A stretch of 64,000 bases of DNA from Flavobacteriales bacterium (GCA_018401695.1 JAGYKD010000003.1:372001-436000); one strand, 5' to 3'; shown: positions 50,213-59,500, numbered from the stretch's first letter. The notes: generated by a model from the letters alone, not told the origin. Translations and numbers: made by a program.

Positions 50213-51241
50213 ATGACGTATACGACATCGGAGGGTAGGCGTGCCGTAAGCACTTGGTTGCTTGTGGGAATGGTTATGGTGTTTGTTATGGTGGCTATTG
50301 GAGGTTTAACTCGACTAACGGAGTCGGGTTTAAGCATTACTACATGGGATCCTATTATGGGGGCTGTTCCTCCCATGAATGCAGCCGATTGGGCGGAGGT
50401 GTTTGAAAAATATAAAACTACACCGGAATACAAACATAAGAACTCGGGTATGAGTCTTTCCGAGTTTCAATATATTTTTTGGTGGGAGTGGATACACCGG
50501 CAATGGGGGCGCTTTATAGGATTAGTGTTTGTGATTCCCTTTCTTTATTTTCTTAAGAAAAAGTATCTCCGCAAAAAAGGAGTTTCCCGATTGTTGGTTA
50601 TTCTGGGATTAGGGGCATTGCAGGCTTTTCTGGGTTGGTATATGGTGGCCAGTGGTTTGGTAGAAGAACCTAGAGTAAGCCATTACCGCTTGGCCTTGCA
50701 TTTATGCACGGCATTCTTAACCATTTCGCTCACCTGGTGGTTGTGGTTGGATATCCGTTACGATACCAAAATTCCTCCGGTGAATGCTCATCCCGGATTT
50801 AGGTCTAAGGTTTTGATTTTCTTGGGCTTACTAGGTTTGCAAATCGTATATGGAGCCTTTACGGCAGGAAAAGATGCCGGACATGCTTCGGCCCACTGGC
50901 CTCAATGGACTTCGGATTCTTGGATGCCCATGGCTTCGGGTTTTGAATTAAGAGCGCTATGGAATGACCCCGCTTGGATTCAATTTACGCACCGCTGGGT
51001 TGCGGTGTTGGTTGTGGGCTATTTGGTGTACTTGGCCTTAAGTTCTAGAAAACTTACGTTTAGTAGAAGGCAAACCGAAGGTTTACGCTACATGCTTGGA
51101 TTTGTGGCCCTGCAATTTGCGTTAGGTGTGCTTACCCTTTGGACAGAGGTTCAAGTAGCCCTTGCTTTATTTCATCAATTGGGGGCCTTAATGTTGTTGT
51201 TGGCTAGCCTTTACTTTTGGCACCGTTTAAGAGCGGCTTAG
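50213..51241 (+). CDS. ctaA: Heme A synthase, COX15/CtaA family
   Basis: Integral membrane enzyme (342 aa) that oxidises heme O to heme A for aa3-type cytochrome oxidase. Eight predicted helices form two pseudo-repeats. Diagnostic residues: GGLTRLTESGLSITTWDP (about 27-44), EFQYIFWWEWIHRQWGR with the heme-ligand His (about 95), HYRLALHLCTAF, then in the second half FTHRWVAVLVVGYLVY and LALFHQLGALMLLL. The Glu in WWEW is the essential acidic residue in the family. It implies aerobic respiration. Its stop overlaps the convergent PPAD-like gene in a shared TTAG. Confidence 0.94.
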   Translation: MTYTTSEGRRAVSTWLLVGMVMVFVMVAIGGLTRLTESGLSITTWDPIMGAVPPMNAADWAEVFEKYKTTPEYKHKNSGMSLSEFQYIFWWEWIHRQWGRFIGLVFVIPFLYFLKKKYLRKKGVSRLLVILGLGALQAFLGWYMVASGLVEEPRVSHYRLALHLCTAFLTISLTWWLWLDIRYDTKIPPVNAHPGFRSKVLIFLGLLGLQIVYGAFTAGKDAGHASAHWPQWTSDSWMPMASGFELRALWNDPAWIQFTHRWVAVLVVGYLVYLALSSRKLTFSRRQTEGLRYMLGFVALQFALGVLTLWTEVQVALALFHQLGALMLLLASLYFWHRLRAA

Positions 51242-53043
51242 TACACCAATAATTTTTGAACTGTTTTAACTTCTTTTTGCCTAGCTATTATTTGGTAGAG
51301 TCCCGGATTCCAGTGCTCAGAATTGAAAAAGAGTTGGGTGTTGCCGGGAGAATAACTTTTGGAATCGGAGCTCCAAACGATTCTTCCAAGCATATCTTGA
51401 ATTACAATTTCCAAAGGTTCGGCTGAGCTTATTTGAACAGGAAGCACGGTAAGGCCGGAGGAAGGATTTGGAAAAACCGGTTGAACAAAAGGGTTGCCTT
51501 GGATTTTTTCTTGTTGCATGCTACCAAAAACCGTGAATTCCCAGCGCCCTTGAGGAGCAGTCATAGGCCTCATCTGGCTTTTTCCGGAAATTGCATTGGC
51601 GGCTATATAGTAAAAGACTTTACTACCACCGGGTAGGGACGGGATATTTGCTTCCCAAATTTCGGTAGAACCGGACCGCAACTGCATAGGTAGCACTTGA
51701 AATGCTTGGGTAGTGTCGGTAGTCCAGAAAACGGTGGCATTAGCAATTCCTGAGCGATGCAAAATTTCTGCTTCCACCAAGAAGGGGCCATTGGTCCAGC
51801 TATCTTCCAAGGGCAAATGCGAAATGTAGAGTGGGTCGTTTACTCCCACGGAATGGGTAATGCAATGGATGGCACCTCCTTGTCGAATGATTTGCTGATC
51901 GAGGTTGCTGTTCTGGCTATTATCGTCGCAATCTATGCCAATAACTCTATAGCCTGGGAGGTTTTCTCTTAAAATTCGTAATGCTGTGGTGTCGTATTCT
52001 TCTCTATAGGTAGGCACTAAAAGCGTTTTGTTTATAAAAACGGCATTGCTGTAGGTTCTGTAATAGCCTCCATTGTCGGGGTATAAGCCGGAGGTACTGG
52101 GGGGCATAGGAATACGTATTACTTTAAAAGGAGTGCCCCATTTGGTTTGATAATTGCTGAGTAGGTATTGAAGGTTGGCTTCGATTTGAGGACCATCAGC
52201 CACCCCTTGAGGGTATTGGCCTACAATAAGGGTTTGTTCGTCGAGTAATTTCATGTGCATGTCGATGTGGTGAATACCATCGAAAGGCAGATTGGTCATT
52301 TTGCAGTAATTGGACATACCCATAAAGGCATCTATGGTTTGATCTACTTCGGCCTCTGATTTTCCGGGGCTGTAATAGGGGTTGCCCGGTTCATTTTCGT
52401 CGAGTACCAATTCGGAGGAGAAGAAATTTCCGCTGCCGTCGCTCATGAAATTGCCTCCGGTATGCACCAACTGGTTTGGTGCGGAATAGGTTTGGAATAG
52501 AGGAATGCCCAATGCTTGGCTATAGTGTTCGGGAATGGCATCGTCGTTGGGCCTTGGACGGTTGTAAATCCAATCTACCAAAATAAGGTCACCAACTTTG
52601 TCGCGGTACACAGAATTGGCGGCATAATCGCGAATCCAAATGGAGTTGAAAGGAACTTCCAGAAACTTAAGGTTTGCGCTGAGGGGTACATTAAAGGCTT
52701 GTAAATTGCTTTTTACGGCATTGGAATCGGAGCAATGGATGATTACCATGGTTTCTTCTTGAGCGTAGCGCACAATTTCACGATGAATGGCCGGAAACGC
52801 CGTCCAGGTGATAACCAAAGCTTGAATTTCTTCCCATTCGGCCATGGTTCTTAATGAGCCACCCGGAGGAGTAGTTATTCCGTTTCGGTTGACCATTTGC
52901 TGTTGGATATAGGCCGGCATGGCTTCTTTTTCGCCGGGAGCAAAGCCTTTGGGTAATGGAGGGTTTGATTGGCCTTTAAGGCTTGCTTGGGAAATAAGCA
53001 TTTGAAGAACAAGGAGAGGCAAAACCAAAGAAGAACGATGCAT
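51238..53043 (-). CDS. Secreted peptidylarginine/agmatine deiminase-like protein with T9SS sorting domain
   Basis: Protein of 601 aa. A signal peptide (about 1-25, ending SLKG), an amidinotransferase-fold domain of the Porphyromonas-type PAD family (about 65-410), an Ig-like region (about 425-505) and a C-terminal type A T9SS sorting domain (about 520-601, VFPNPSSGLTVLPV ... KTVQKLLVY). Catalytic residues expected for P. gingivalis PPAD are visible: Asp139 in WIRDY, His259-x-Asp261 in HHIDMH, and Cys near 393 in IHCITHSVG. The RPR motif (162-164, YNRPRPND) matches PPAD R152/R154 that hold the C-terminal carboxylate of peptide arginine. Agmatine deiminases are cytosolic, so this looks like an exported protein-citrullinating enzyme. 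Confidence 0.83.
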   Translation of the reverse strand: MHRSSLVLPLLVLQMLISQASLKGQSNPPLPKGFAPGEKEAMPAYIQQQMVNRNGITTPPGGSLRTMAEWEEIQALVITWTAFPAIHREIVRYAQEETMVIIHCSDSNAVKSNLQAFNVPLSANLKFLEVPFNSIWIRDYAANSVYRDKVGDLILVDWIYNRPRPNDDAIPEHYSQALGIPLFQTYSAPNQLVHTGGNFMSDGSGNFFSSELVLDENEPGNPYYSPGKSEAEVDQTIDAFMGMSNYCKMTNLPFDGIHHIDMHMKLLDEQTLIVGQYPQGVADGPQIEANLQYLLSNYQTKWGTPFKVIRIPMPPSTSGLYPDNGGYYRTYSNAVFINKTLLVPTYREEYDTTALRILRENLPGYRVIGIDCDDNSQNSNLDQQIIRQGGAIHCITHSVGVNDPLYISHLPLEDSWTNGPFLVEAEILHRSGIANATVFWTTDTTQAFQVLPMQLRSGSTEIWEANIPSLPGGSKVFYYIAANAISGKSQMRPMTAPQGRWEFTVFGSMQQEKIQGNPFVQPVFPNPSSGLTVLPVQISSAEPLEIVIQDMLGRIVWSSDSKSYSPGNTQLFFNSEHWNPGLYQIIARQKEVKTVQKLLVY

Positions 53044-53087
53044 ACGTTAAGTTAATGTTTTCGGCTTGTGAAAATACAAAAATTTTC

Positions 53088-53227
53088 TGCCAGGGAGCGA
53101 GCCGACTAGCCTTTGGTGGCAAGTGCGGCCCTGCCGGGGCGAGGAAGTGGCGCGCAGCAAACTCCCGCAGCCCCTTGGCAGGGCCAGTGCTTGACGCCAA
53201 AGCTAGTGGGGAGCGCCCGGTGCCTGC
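53088..53227 (+). repeat. GC-rich palindromic intergenic element, copy 7
   Basis: Left block CTGCCAGGGAGCGAGCCGAC, right end GGGGAGCGCCCGGTGCCTGC. Arms at 53106-53136 and 53177-53206 pair (cores CTAGC, GGCCCTGCC, CTAG at the ends). Unlike most copies it lies between divergent genes (PPAD-like and ftcD), hence in 5' flanks. Confidence 0.7.
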
Positions 53228-53289
53228 ATGCCAAAAAGAATACCAAAAAAGAAAAAAGATTTAGGCATGCAGGCAGGCAGCCAAAACCT

Positions 53290-53297
53290 TACTTTTG
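53290..53297 (+). promoter_or_regulatory. Candidate -7 box of ftcD
   Basis: TACTTTTG matches TAnnTTTG, 16 bases before the ATG at 53314. It supports that start, since longer frames begin far upstream of the box and within element copy 7. Confidence 0.5.
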
Positions 53298-53313
53298 CCA
53301 AAAGCAACAAAGG

Positions 53314-54996
53314 ATGCAGCAGCTCATAGAATGTGTACCCAATTTTTCGGAAGGTAGGAATCCGGCCGTGTTGGATGCCTTAGCGGAGGAAATAAGGCGT
53401 GTTGAAGGCGTTCGCCTATTGGACGTGGATCCGGGAGAGGCCACCAACCGCACCGTATTCACCTTTGTAGGTGCTCCTGAACCCGTAGTAGAGGCGGCCT
53501 TTAGAGCCATTAAAAAGGCCATGGCACTCATAGACATGCGCAAGCACAGTGGTGCGCATCCAAGAATGGGGGCTACCGACGTATGTCCTTTGATTCCGGT
53601 TCGAGGTATAAGTATGGAAGAGACCGTGGCTTGGGCCCATCGCTTAGCCAAACGTGTTGGTGAAGAGCTCGGGTTGCCGGTGTATTGCTATGAACAAGCC
53701 GCTCAGGTGCCGGAGCGAAGCAATTTGGCAACGGTAAGAGCCGGTGAATACGAAGGTTTGGAAAAAAAGCTTAAACAGTCCCAATGGGCTCCTGATTATG
53801 GACCCGCTGCGTTTCATGCCGGTGCCGGCGCTACAGCTATAGGCGCTCGAAATTTCTTGGTGGCCTATAATGTAAATTTAAATACCACCTCGGTGCGCCG
53901 CGCCAATTCGGTAGCTTTTGATGTGCGCGAAAAGGGCCGAGTGAAGCGGGAAGGAAATCCCATTACCGGGCAGACTGTTTTGGATGCTGAGGGGAACCAA
54001 GTTTGGGAGCCCGGAATGCTCAAAAGTGTTAAGGCCATTGGTTGGTATATTGAAGAGTATGGCCTGGCTCAAATTTCGATGAACCTAACCGACATTAGCA
54101 CTACCAAAGTACATGAAGCCTTTGATGCGGTTTGTGCTTCTGCGGAGCGTCGTGGGCTTCGGGTTACGGGTTCTGAGTTGGTGGGCTTGATTCCCAAGCA
54201 AGCCCTACTTGATGCCGGTCTACACTATCTAAAAAAGCAAGGGCGATCTACAGGTTTACCGGAACGAGAAATCATTCGGATTGCTGTAAAAAGCTTGGGG
54301 TTGGACGAATTAAAACCTTTTGATCCGGACAAGAAAGTAATTGAATATTTACTTGAAGATCCTAATCAAAAACGACTGATAAGCAAGACGGTAGAGTCTT
54401 TTGCATTTGAGACAGCCTCGGAGTCTCCGGCACCGGGTGGGGGTTCAGTTGCTGCCTTGGCCGGGGCTTTGGGAGCTTCCTTGGGTACTATGGTAGCTAA
54501 CTTAAGCGCGCACAAAAGAGGGTGGGACGATAGAATTGAATTTTTTAGTGGCTGGGCGGAGCGTGGACAGGCGCTAAGTGAAAAGCTACTTGGCTTGGTG
54601 GACGAAGACACGCGTGCCTTTGAGGCTATAATGGATGCCTTTTCTATGCCAAAGCAAAGCGAATGGGAGACCAAAACGCGCAAACAGGCTATTGAAGCAG
54701 CTACGGTTCAGGCCATGCGCATTCCCATGGAAGTAATGCAAAGTTGTTTGGAAGGCTTAGAGTCGGCTGAGGCCATGATAGAGGAGGGGATGGCTTCCAG
54801 TTTGTCCGATGCAGTCGTAGGGGTATGGATGCTACGGGCGGGGCTTCAAGGGGCCTATTTAAACGTGAAAATCAACGGCAAGGGCATGGAGTCTAATGCA
54901 GAAGCACAAACTCTGTTGGAGGAGTGCAAAGCTTTGGAAGCAACTATGGAAATAAAAGCCCGGGAACTTTTGGAAAGGGTAGGCAAAAAGCTTTGA
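53314..54996 (+). CDS. ftcD: Glutamate formimidoyltransferase / formimidoyl-THF cyclodeaminase
   Basis: Bifunctional enzyme (560 aa) of histidine degradation: moves the formimino group to THF, then cyclises it releasing ammonia. The N-terminal FTCD_N (about 1-180: LIECVPNFSEGR, GAHPRMGATDVCPLIP, with the catalytic His in KHSGAHPRMG) and middle domain (about 181-330) form the transferase. The C-terminal helical cyclodeaminase (about 355-560) starts VESFAFETASESPAPGGGSV. The ATG at 53314 gives MQQLIECVPNFSEG, the standard N-terminus. hutH, hutU and hutI are not adjacent, so the pathway is dispersed or the enzyme serves another source. Confidence 0.95.
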   Translation: MQQLIECVPNFSEGRNPAVLDALAEEIRRVEGVRLLDVDPGEATNRTVFTFVGAPEPVVEAAFRAIKKAMALIDMRKHSGAHPRMGATDVCPLIPVRGISMEETVAWAHRLAKRVGEELGLPVYCYEQAAQVPERSNLATVRAGEYEGLEKKLKQSQWAPDYGPAAFHAGAGATAIGARNFLVAYNVNLNTTSVRRANSVAFDVREKGRVKREGNPITGQTVLDAEGNQVWEPGMLKSVKAIGWYIEEYGLAQISMNLTDISTTKVHEAFDAVCASAERRGLRVTGSELVGLIPKQALLDAGLHYLKKQGRSTGLPEREIIRIAVKSLGLDELKPFDPDKKVIEYLLEDPNQKRLISKTVESFAFETASESPAPGGGSVAALAGALGASLGTMVANLSAHKRGWDDRIEFFSGWAERGQALSEKLLGLVDEDTRAFEAIMDAFSMPKQSEWETKTRKQAIEAATVQAMRIPMEVMQSCLEGLESAEAMIEEGMASSLSDAVVGVWMLRAGLQGAYLNVKINGKGMESNAEAQTLLEECKALEATMEIKARELLERVGKKL

Positions 54997-55046
54997 GGCC
55001 GTTGCGACCTTTTGTAATTTGCCCAAGGCTTTTAGCTGTGGGTTAA

Positions 55047-57287
55047 ATGAAATGCATTTGGCGTTTTTTTCCGGTTCAACTGTTGCTGATTCACTTTCGG
55101 CAAAATGCCCTATTGATCTTTTTTTGGTTGGTGCTATGGGGCATTGTTTCCGGTAGTTTTGGGGACTCATATGGACTGTTTTACTTATTCTTGTTTCCGG
55201 AGTACTTAAACGAAGTTAGCGGATGGTCTTACGGTATTTTGGGTTTTTCCTTTGGAGGCTTTATCATGTCTTTTCAGATATCAAGCTATATAATTCATGC
55301 CCGTCGATTTCCTTTTTTGGCCACTTTAGGACGTCCCTTTCTTAAGTATTGCATCAATAATGCCCTAATTCCCCTAGGCTTTACTCTATATTATTTGGTC
55401 AAGACTTCCCACTTTTTGAGGGAGAATGAGGCCCAGGATTGGGTAGATATTATATGGTGGCTCATGGCTTTTTTAGCGGGAACAGCCCTATTTATAGGCA
55501 TTACTTTAGGCTATTTTTTCACCTTTAATAAGGATTTGGCCCGGTTGTTTGGGGTCGATGCCGAAAGTCGTAAATCAAGACATGCCATACGGCCTGTTAG
55601 AATACAACTCGATCCGGTATTGCGCAGAGCAAAACCACTTTCTTTTGGAACATGGAGGGTACAAAGCTATTTAAGAAGTCCTTTTAGAATTGCTTTAGCC
55701 AGACCTGCCGACCACTACCAACAAGAAATGCTTTGGCAGGTGTTCCGCCAGAACCATATAAATGGGGCCGTGTTTGAGGTAATTGTTTTTGTGTCCTTGT
55801 TGGTTTTGGGTTGGTTTAGAGAAATACCGGTGTTTCAAATACCGGCAGGTGCTTGTTTTTTGCTCTTGTTCACCATGTTGCTTATGCTGGCCAGCTCGGT
55901 GCATTTTCTTCTGAAACACTGGTCAACCTTGTTTTTTATTCTGGTCTTTGTGGGCTTACATTTCTTAAGTAAGAACAATGCGCTCACCATAGATTCTTTG
56001 GCTTATGGGTTAAATTATACAGCGCCTGTTCGATACCATCCCGACTCCATACAAGCCAAATTAATGCGCGAAAAACCCTTCCGGAAGGATTTGGCCAATC
56101 AAAGGGTGATTTTGGACAATTGGAGGGGTAAAATTCGAAAATCTTACCGGGCTTGGCAAAAGCCCAAAGCGGTATTTGTGCAGTGCAGCGGTGGCGGAAT
56201 GAAAGCGGCTTACTGGAGCTTTTTATGTCTTCAGGCGGCAGACAGTTTGACCGGGGGGAAATTTATGGACCATACCGTGTTGCTTACAGGTTCTTCGGGC
56301 GGCATGATTGGTTCTTCTTTTTACCGCGAATTGTACTTGAGGCATGGACAAGGCATGGAGGACAGCCTGACTAATCCCAAATACTTGGATTGGCTGGGCA
56401 GTGATTTACTCAACCCTGTAGCTACCACCATTGCACTAAACGATCTGTTGTTGCGGCTCCAATATTTTGAATGGGAAGGCAATATCTATCCAAAAGATAG
56501 AGGCTATGCTTTTGAGCAAAGTTTAAGCAAAAATTTAAAAGGGTATTTGGATAAACGACTTATAGATTATGCGGCTCTAGAGGCCTCCGGTGTCATTCCT
56601 CAACTGATTTTTTCGCCCACCATATTAAACGATGGCCGGAGATTAATCATTGGCACCCAACCTTTGTCGTTTTTTTCATTGCCCATTCGGCAAGGGGCCG
56701 ACCCCTACCGTCCGGCATTGGACAATGTAGAGTTTAGAAGCTTGTTTCGGGAACAAGGGGCTGACAGTTTGTTCTTTATGTCGGCTTTGCGCATGAATGC
56801 AAGTTTTCCCTACATTCTGCCTTCGGTGAGTTTGCCTTCTCGACCCCGTATGGAAATCAGCGATGCAGGATTGCGCGACAATTACGGAGGGCAAACCTGT
56901 TTGGCATACCTATTTCAGTTGAGGCAATGGTTTGCCAAAAACACCAGCGGAGTAATTCTGCTCCGTATTCACGACAGCCGAAGCAATGCCTACGATGCCG
57001 ACTTTAATCCGGGGCTATTTGACCACCTTTTTTCTCCGGTAGGTGGGGTAGTAAATAATGTTACTTCGGTGCACCTGCAAGAACAAGAACAAATGATTAT
57101 GCAGGCCAAAGCATGGTACAAAGGAAGTCTGGATGTGGTCGATTTTAGGCTTGCCGATGTGCTGCCCGACAAAATTTCCATGAGTCTCCATTTGACCGAA
57201 AGGGAAAAACGCACCATGGAAGAAGCCTTAAAGCACCCAAAAGTTAGAGAAAATTTGAGCCGACTCAGAAATCTCCTAGGCAATTAA
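55047..57287 (+). CDS. Membrane-anchored patatin-like phospholipase
   Basis: A 746-aa protein with an N-terminal membrane part of about six hydrophobic segments (among about 15-320) and a C-terminal patatin domain (about 375-745). The patatin oxyanion-hole motif is FVQCSGGGMKAAYW (about 376-389), the nucleophile Ser in LLTGSSGGMIGSS (about 416), and the dyad Asp in ISDAGLRDNYGG (about 604). Patatins hydrolyse acyl chains of lipids. The fusion to a multi-spanning membrane region suggests an enzyme acting on membrane lipids or lipid A, which is inference. The stop overlaps the convergent E1 gene in a TTAA. Confidence 0.85.
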   Translation: MKCIWRFFPVQLLLIHFRQNALLIFFWLVLWGIVSGSFGDSYGLFYLFLFPEYLNEVSGWSYGILGFSFGGFIMSFQISSYIIHARRFPFLATLGRPFLKYCINNALIPLGFTLYYLVKTSHFLRENEAQDWVDIIWWLMAFLAGTALFIGITLGYFFTFNKDLARLFGVDAESRKSRHAIRPVRIQLDPVLRRAKPLSFGTWRVQSYLRSPFRIALARPADHYQQEMLWQVFRQNHINGAVFEVIVFVSLLVLGWFREIPVFQIPAGACFLLLFTMLLMLASSVHFLLKHWSTLFFILVFVGLHFLSKNNALTIDSLAYGLNYTAPVRYHPDSIQAKLMREKPFRKDLANQRVILDNWRGKIRKSYRAWQKPKAVFVQCSGGGMKAAYWSFLCLQAADSLTGGKFMDHTVLLTGSSGGMIGSSFYRELYLRHGQGMEDSLTNPKYLDWLGSDLLNPVATTIALNDLLLRLQYFEWEGNIYPKDRGYAFEQSLSKNLKGYLDKRLIDYAALEASGVIPQLIFSPTILNDGRRLIIGTQPLSFFSLPIRQGADPYRPALDNVEFRSLFREQGADSLFFMSALRMNASFPYILPSVSLPSRPRMEISDAGLRDNYGGQTCLAYLFQLRQWFAKNTSGVILLRIHDSRSNAYDADFNPGLFDHLFSPVGGVVNNVTSVHLQEQEQMIMQAKAWYKGSLDVVDFRLADVLPDKISMSLHLTEREKRTMEEALKHPKVRENLSRLRNLLGN

Positions 57288-59263
57288 AAGTCCAGCAAGG
57301 ATTGAATGCTTTGCTTAAGCCGAATTTTAGGAAGGAAATTTTGCTCCAATGCACCGGCAAAAGGTACAGGGGTATCCAAAGAAGCCAATCGCTTCACCGG
57401 GGCATCAAGCCATGCAAAAGCCTTTTCGGAAATGAGTGCCGCAATTTCTGCCCCAAAGCCGCCCGTTAAGGTGTCCTCATAAAGTACCAAAGCACGGGTA
57501 CACTTCCTCACAGCTTCCAATATAGCCGTTTCGTCTAAGGGTATCAGAGTGCGTAAATCAATGATCTCTATCGTGTTTTCCGGAAAATCCTCGGCGGCAT
57601 CCAAGGCCCAATGCACGCCCATGCCATAGGTAATAATGGCCAATTTATCTCCCTTTAAACGCGAAATGGCCTTGCCGGGCTCTACATTATAATAGCCCTC
57701 TGCTACTTCGGAGGAAACCGAACGATAAAGCGCTTTGTGTTCAAAAAACATAACAGGGTTTGGATCCTCAAAGGCTGTGAGTAGGAGCCCTTTGGCATCT
57801 TCCGGAAAGGCCGGATAATAAACCTTTAAGCCCGGTGTGTGGCAAAACCAGCTTTCGTTGGATTGGCTATGGAATGGTCCGGCTCCCACTCCTGCGCCCG
57901 TAGGCATGCGCACTACCACATCGGCGTTCTGTCCCCAGCGGTAATGAATTTTGGCTAAATTATTCACCACTTGATTAAAGCCCGAAGTCACAAAGTCGGC
58001 AAACTGCATCTCCACCATAGCTTTCATGCCTTGGATGGAAAGGCCCAGCGCGGTACCAAAAATAGCCGATTCGCACAGGGGTGTATTGCGAATGCGTGCT
58101 TCTCCAAACTGTTCCAAAAAACCCTCCGTGGCCTTAAAAACACCCCCGTAAGTGGCAATGTCTTGGCCCATAAACACCAAGTTGGGGTGTGCCTTTAATG
58201 CTTCTTCCAAACCTTCTTTTATGGCATCTACAAATCGAAGCTCCCTGCTGCGGGCAGCTTCGGGACTTTTGCGGCTAAAATAAAAGGGAGCATACACCTC
58301 CGAAAGTTCGCTTTGGGTATTGGCAAGCACCTCGGGCTCATCAAATACTTTTTTAACTCCTGTATTTATCTCTTGTTTTAGCGCTTTTTCGATTTGGTCT
58401 AAGGCCTCAGGATCCGCAAGATTCTCTTGCAATAACCAATTTCTGTAGTTGTCTACCGGATCTTTCTCTTTCCATGCGTCAAAAAGCGCTTGGGGTACAT
58501 ATTTGGTGCCCGAAGCTTCCTCGTGACCACGCATGCGAAAGGTGATGCATTCAAGCAAAACAGGCCTTGGGTTTTCTTTTAAAGAAGCGGACAACTCCAA
58601 AACGGTATGGTATACTTCAAGCAAATTGTTGCCGTCAATAACCCTAGACTCCATTCCATAGCCTATAGCTCTGTCCGCCAATTTTTCACATCGGTATTGC
58701 TCATTGCTGGGAGTAGATAGCCCGTATCCATTGGATTCGATGCAAAAAATCACGGGCAAATCCCAAACGGAAGCCACATTTAGTGCTTCATGAAAATCTC
58801 CTTCCGAAGTTCCTCCGTCGCCCGTAATTACAAAACAAACTTGCTTCTCTTTTTTGAGCTTATGGGCCAGGCCAATGCCATCGGCAATGGCCAATTGAGG
58901 CCCCAAGTGAGAAATCATGCCTACCAAACGGTAGTCTTGTGTGCCAAAGTGAAACGATCGTTCACGGCCTTTACTAAAGCCGTTTAATTTGCCCTGCCAT
59001 TGGCTAAATAAGCGCTCAAAGGATACCCCGCGCGCAGTAAACATCCCCAAATTCCGATGCATCGGCAATAGATAAGCTTCTTGGTCTAAAGCCATGGCCG
59101 CACCCACAGAAATCGCCTCTTGCCCAATGCCCGAAAACCACTTCGAAATACGGCCTTGCCGAAGCAATACCAACATCTTTTCTTCAATCATCCGAGGGCG
59201 GACAAGCGCTTCATACAATTCCAATAACTCTGCCTTGCTTAAGCCACCGCGTTCAAATTTCAT
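57284..59263 (-). CDS. Fused E1 alpha/beta subunits of a 2-oxoacid dehydrogenase
   Basis: Thiamine-diphosphate E1 component (659 aa) with alpha and beta chains in one protein. The alpha part (about 1-320) has GQEAISVGAAMAL, the ThDP/Mg motif VITGDGGTSEGDFHEALN (about 142-159) and TFRMRGHEEAS. The beta part (about 345-659) has LVFMGQDIATYGGVFKATEG, RIRNTPLCESAIFGTALG, MEMQFADF-like and FEHKALYR, then ALVLYEDTLTGGFGAEIAAL. Branched-chain 2-oxoacid or pyruvate is the likely substrate; no E2 or E3 is adjacent. The ATG at 59263 (MKFERGG) is chosen, as the longer frame adds hydrophobic residues foreign to the family. Confidence 0.92.
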   Translation of the reverse strand: MKFERGGLSKAELLELYEALVRPRMIEEKMLVLLRQGRISKWFSGIGQEAISVGAAMALDQEAYLLPMHRNLGMFTARGVSFERLFSQWQGKLNGFSKGRERSFHFGTQDYRLVGMISHLGPQLAIADGIGLAHKLKKEKQVCFVITGDGGTSEGDFHEALNVASVWDLPVIFCIESNGYGLSTPSNEQYRCEKLADRAIGYGMESRVIDGNNLLEVYHTVLELSASLKENPRPVLLECITFRMRGHEEASGTKYVPQALFDAWKEKDPVDNYRNWLLQENLADPEALDQIEKALKQEINTGVKKVFDEPEVLANTQSELSEVYAPFYFSRKSPEAARSRELRFVDAIKEGLEEALKAHPNLVFMGQDIATYGGVFKATEGFLEQFGEARIRNTPLCESAIFGTALGLSIQGMKAMVEMQFADFVTSGFNQVVNNLAKIHYRWGQNADVVVRMPTGAGVGAGPFHSQSNESWFCHTPGLKVYYPAFPEDAKGLLLTAFEDPNPVMFFEHKALYRSVSSEVAEGYYNVEPGKAISRLKGDKLAIITYGMGVHWALDAAEDFPENTIEIIDLRTLIPLDETAILEAVRKCTRALVLYEDTLTGGFGAEIAALISEKAFAWLDAPVKRLASLDTPVPFAGALEQNFLPKIRLKQSIQSLLDF

Positions 59264-59444
59264 GGACCTAATTTTGTGGCTAAAGTACGCAAAGCCCTTT
59301 TCAAAATTAGACCAAAGCATTGCTCCGGTAGGCAAGTAGAGTCCCATATGGGGAAGAGTGTAGGCCCAAAACATCTTCCCATGGCCTCCAGTATCCGCCT
59401 TTTTTGCCTTTGAACTATTGAATGTCAGTCTTTTTTAACTCCTA

Positions 59445-59477
59445 TTTGGTCTCCCTTCAAAAAATCCATTAAATTTG
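59445..59477 (+). promoter_or_regulatory. Candidate promoter of the small lipoprotein gene
   Basis: TTTG (59445-59448), 21 bases, TAAATTTG (59470-59477). Same spacing as the promoter of the sigma-54 activator gene. Predicted start about 59483, leader about 18 bases. Confidence 0.65.
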
Positions 59478-59500
59478 CATCGAAGCTTAACCCAAGTCTT

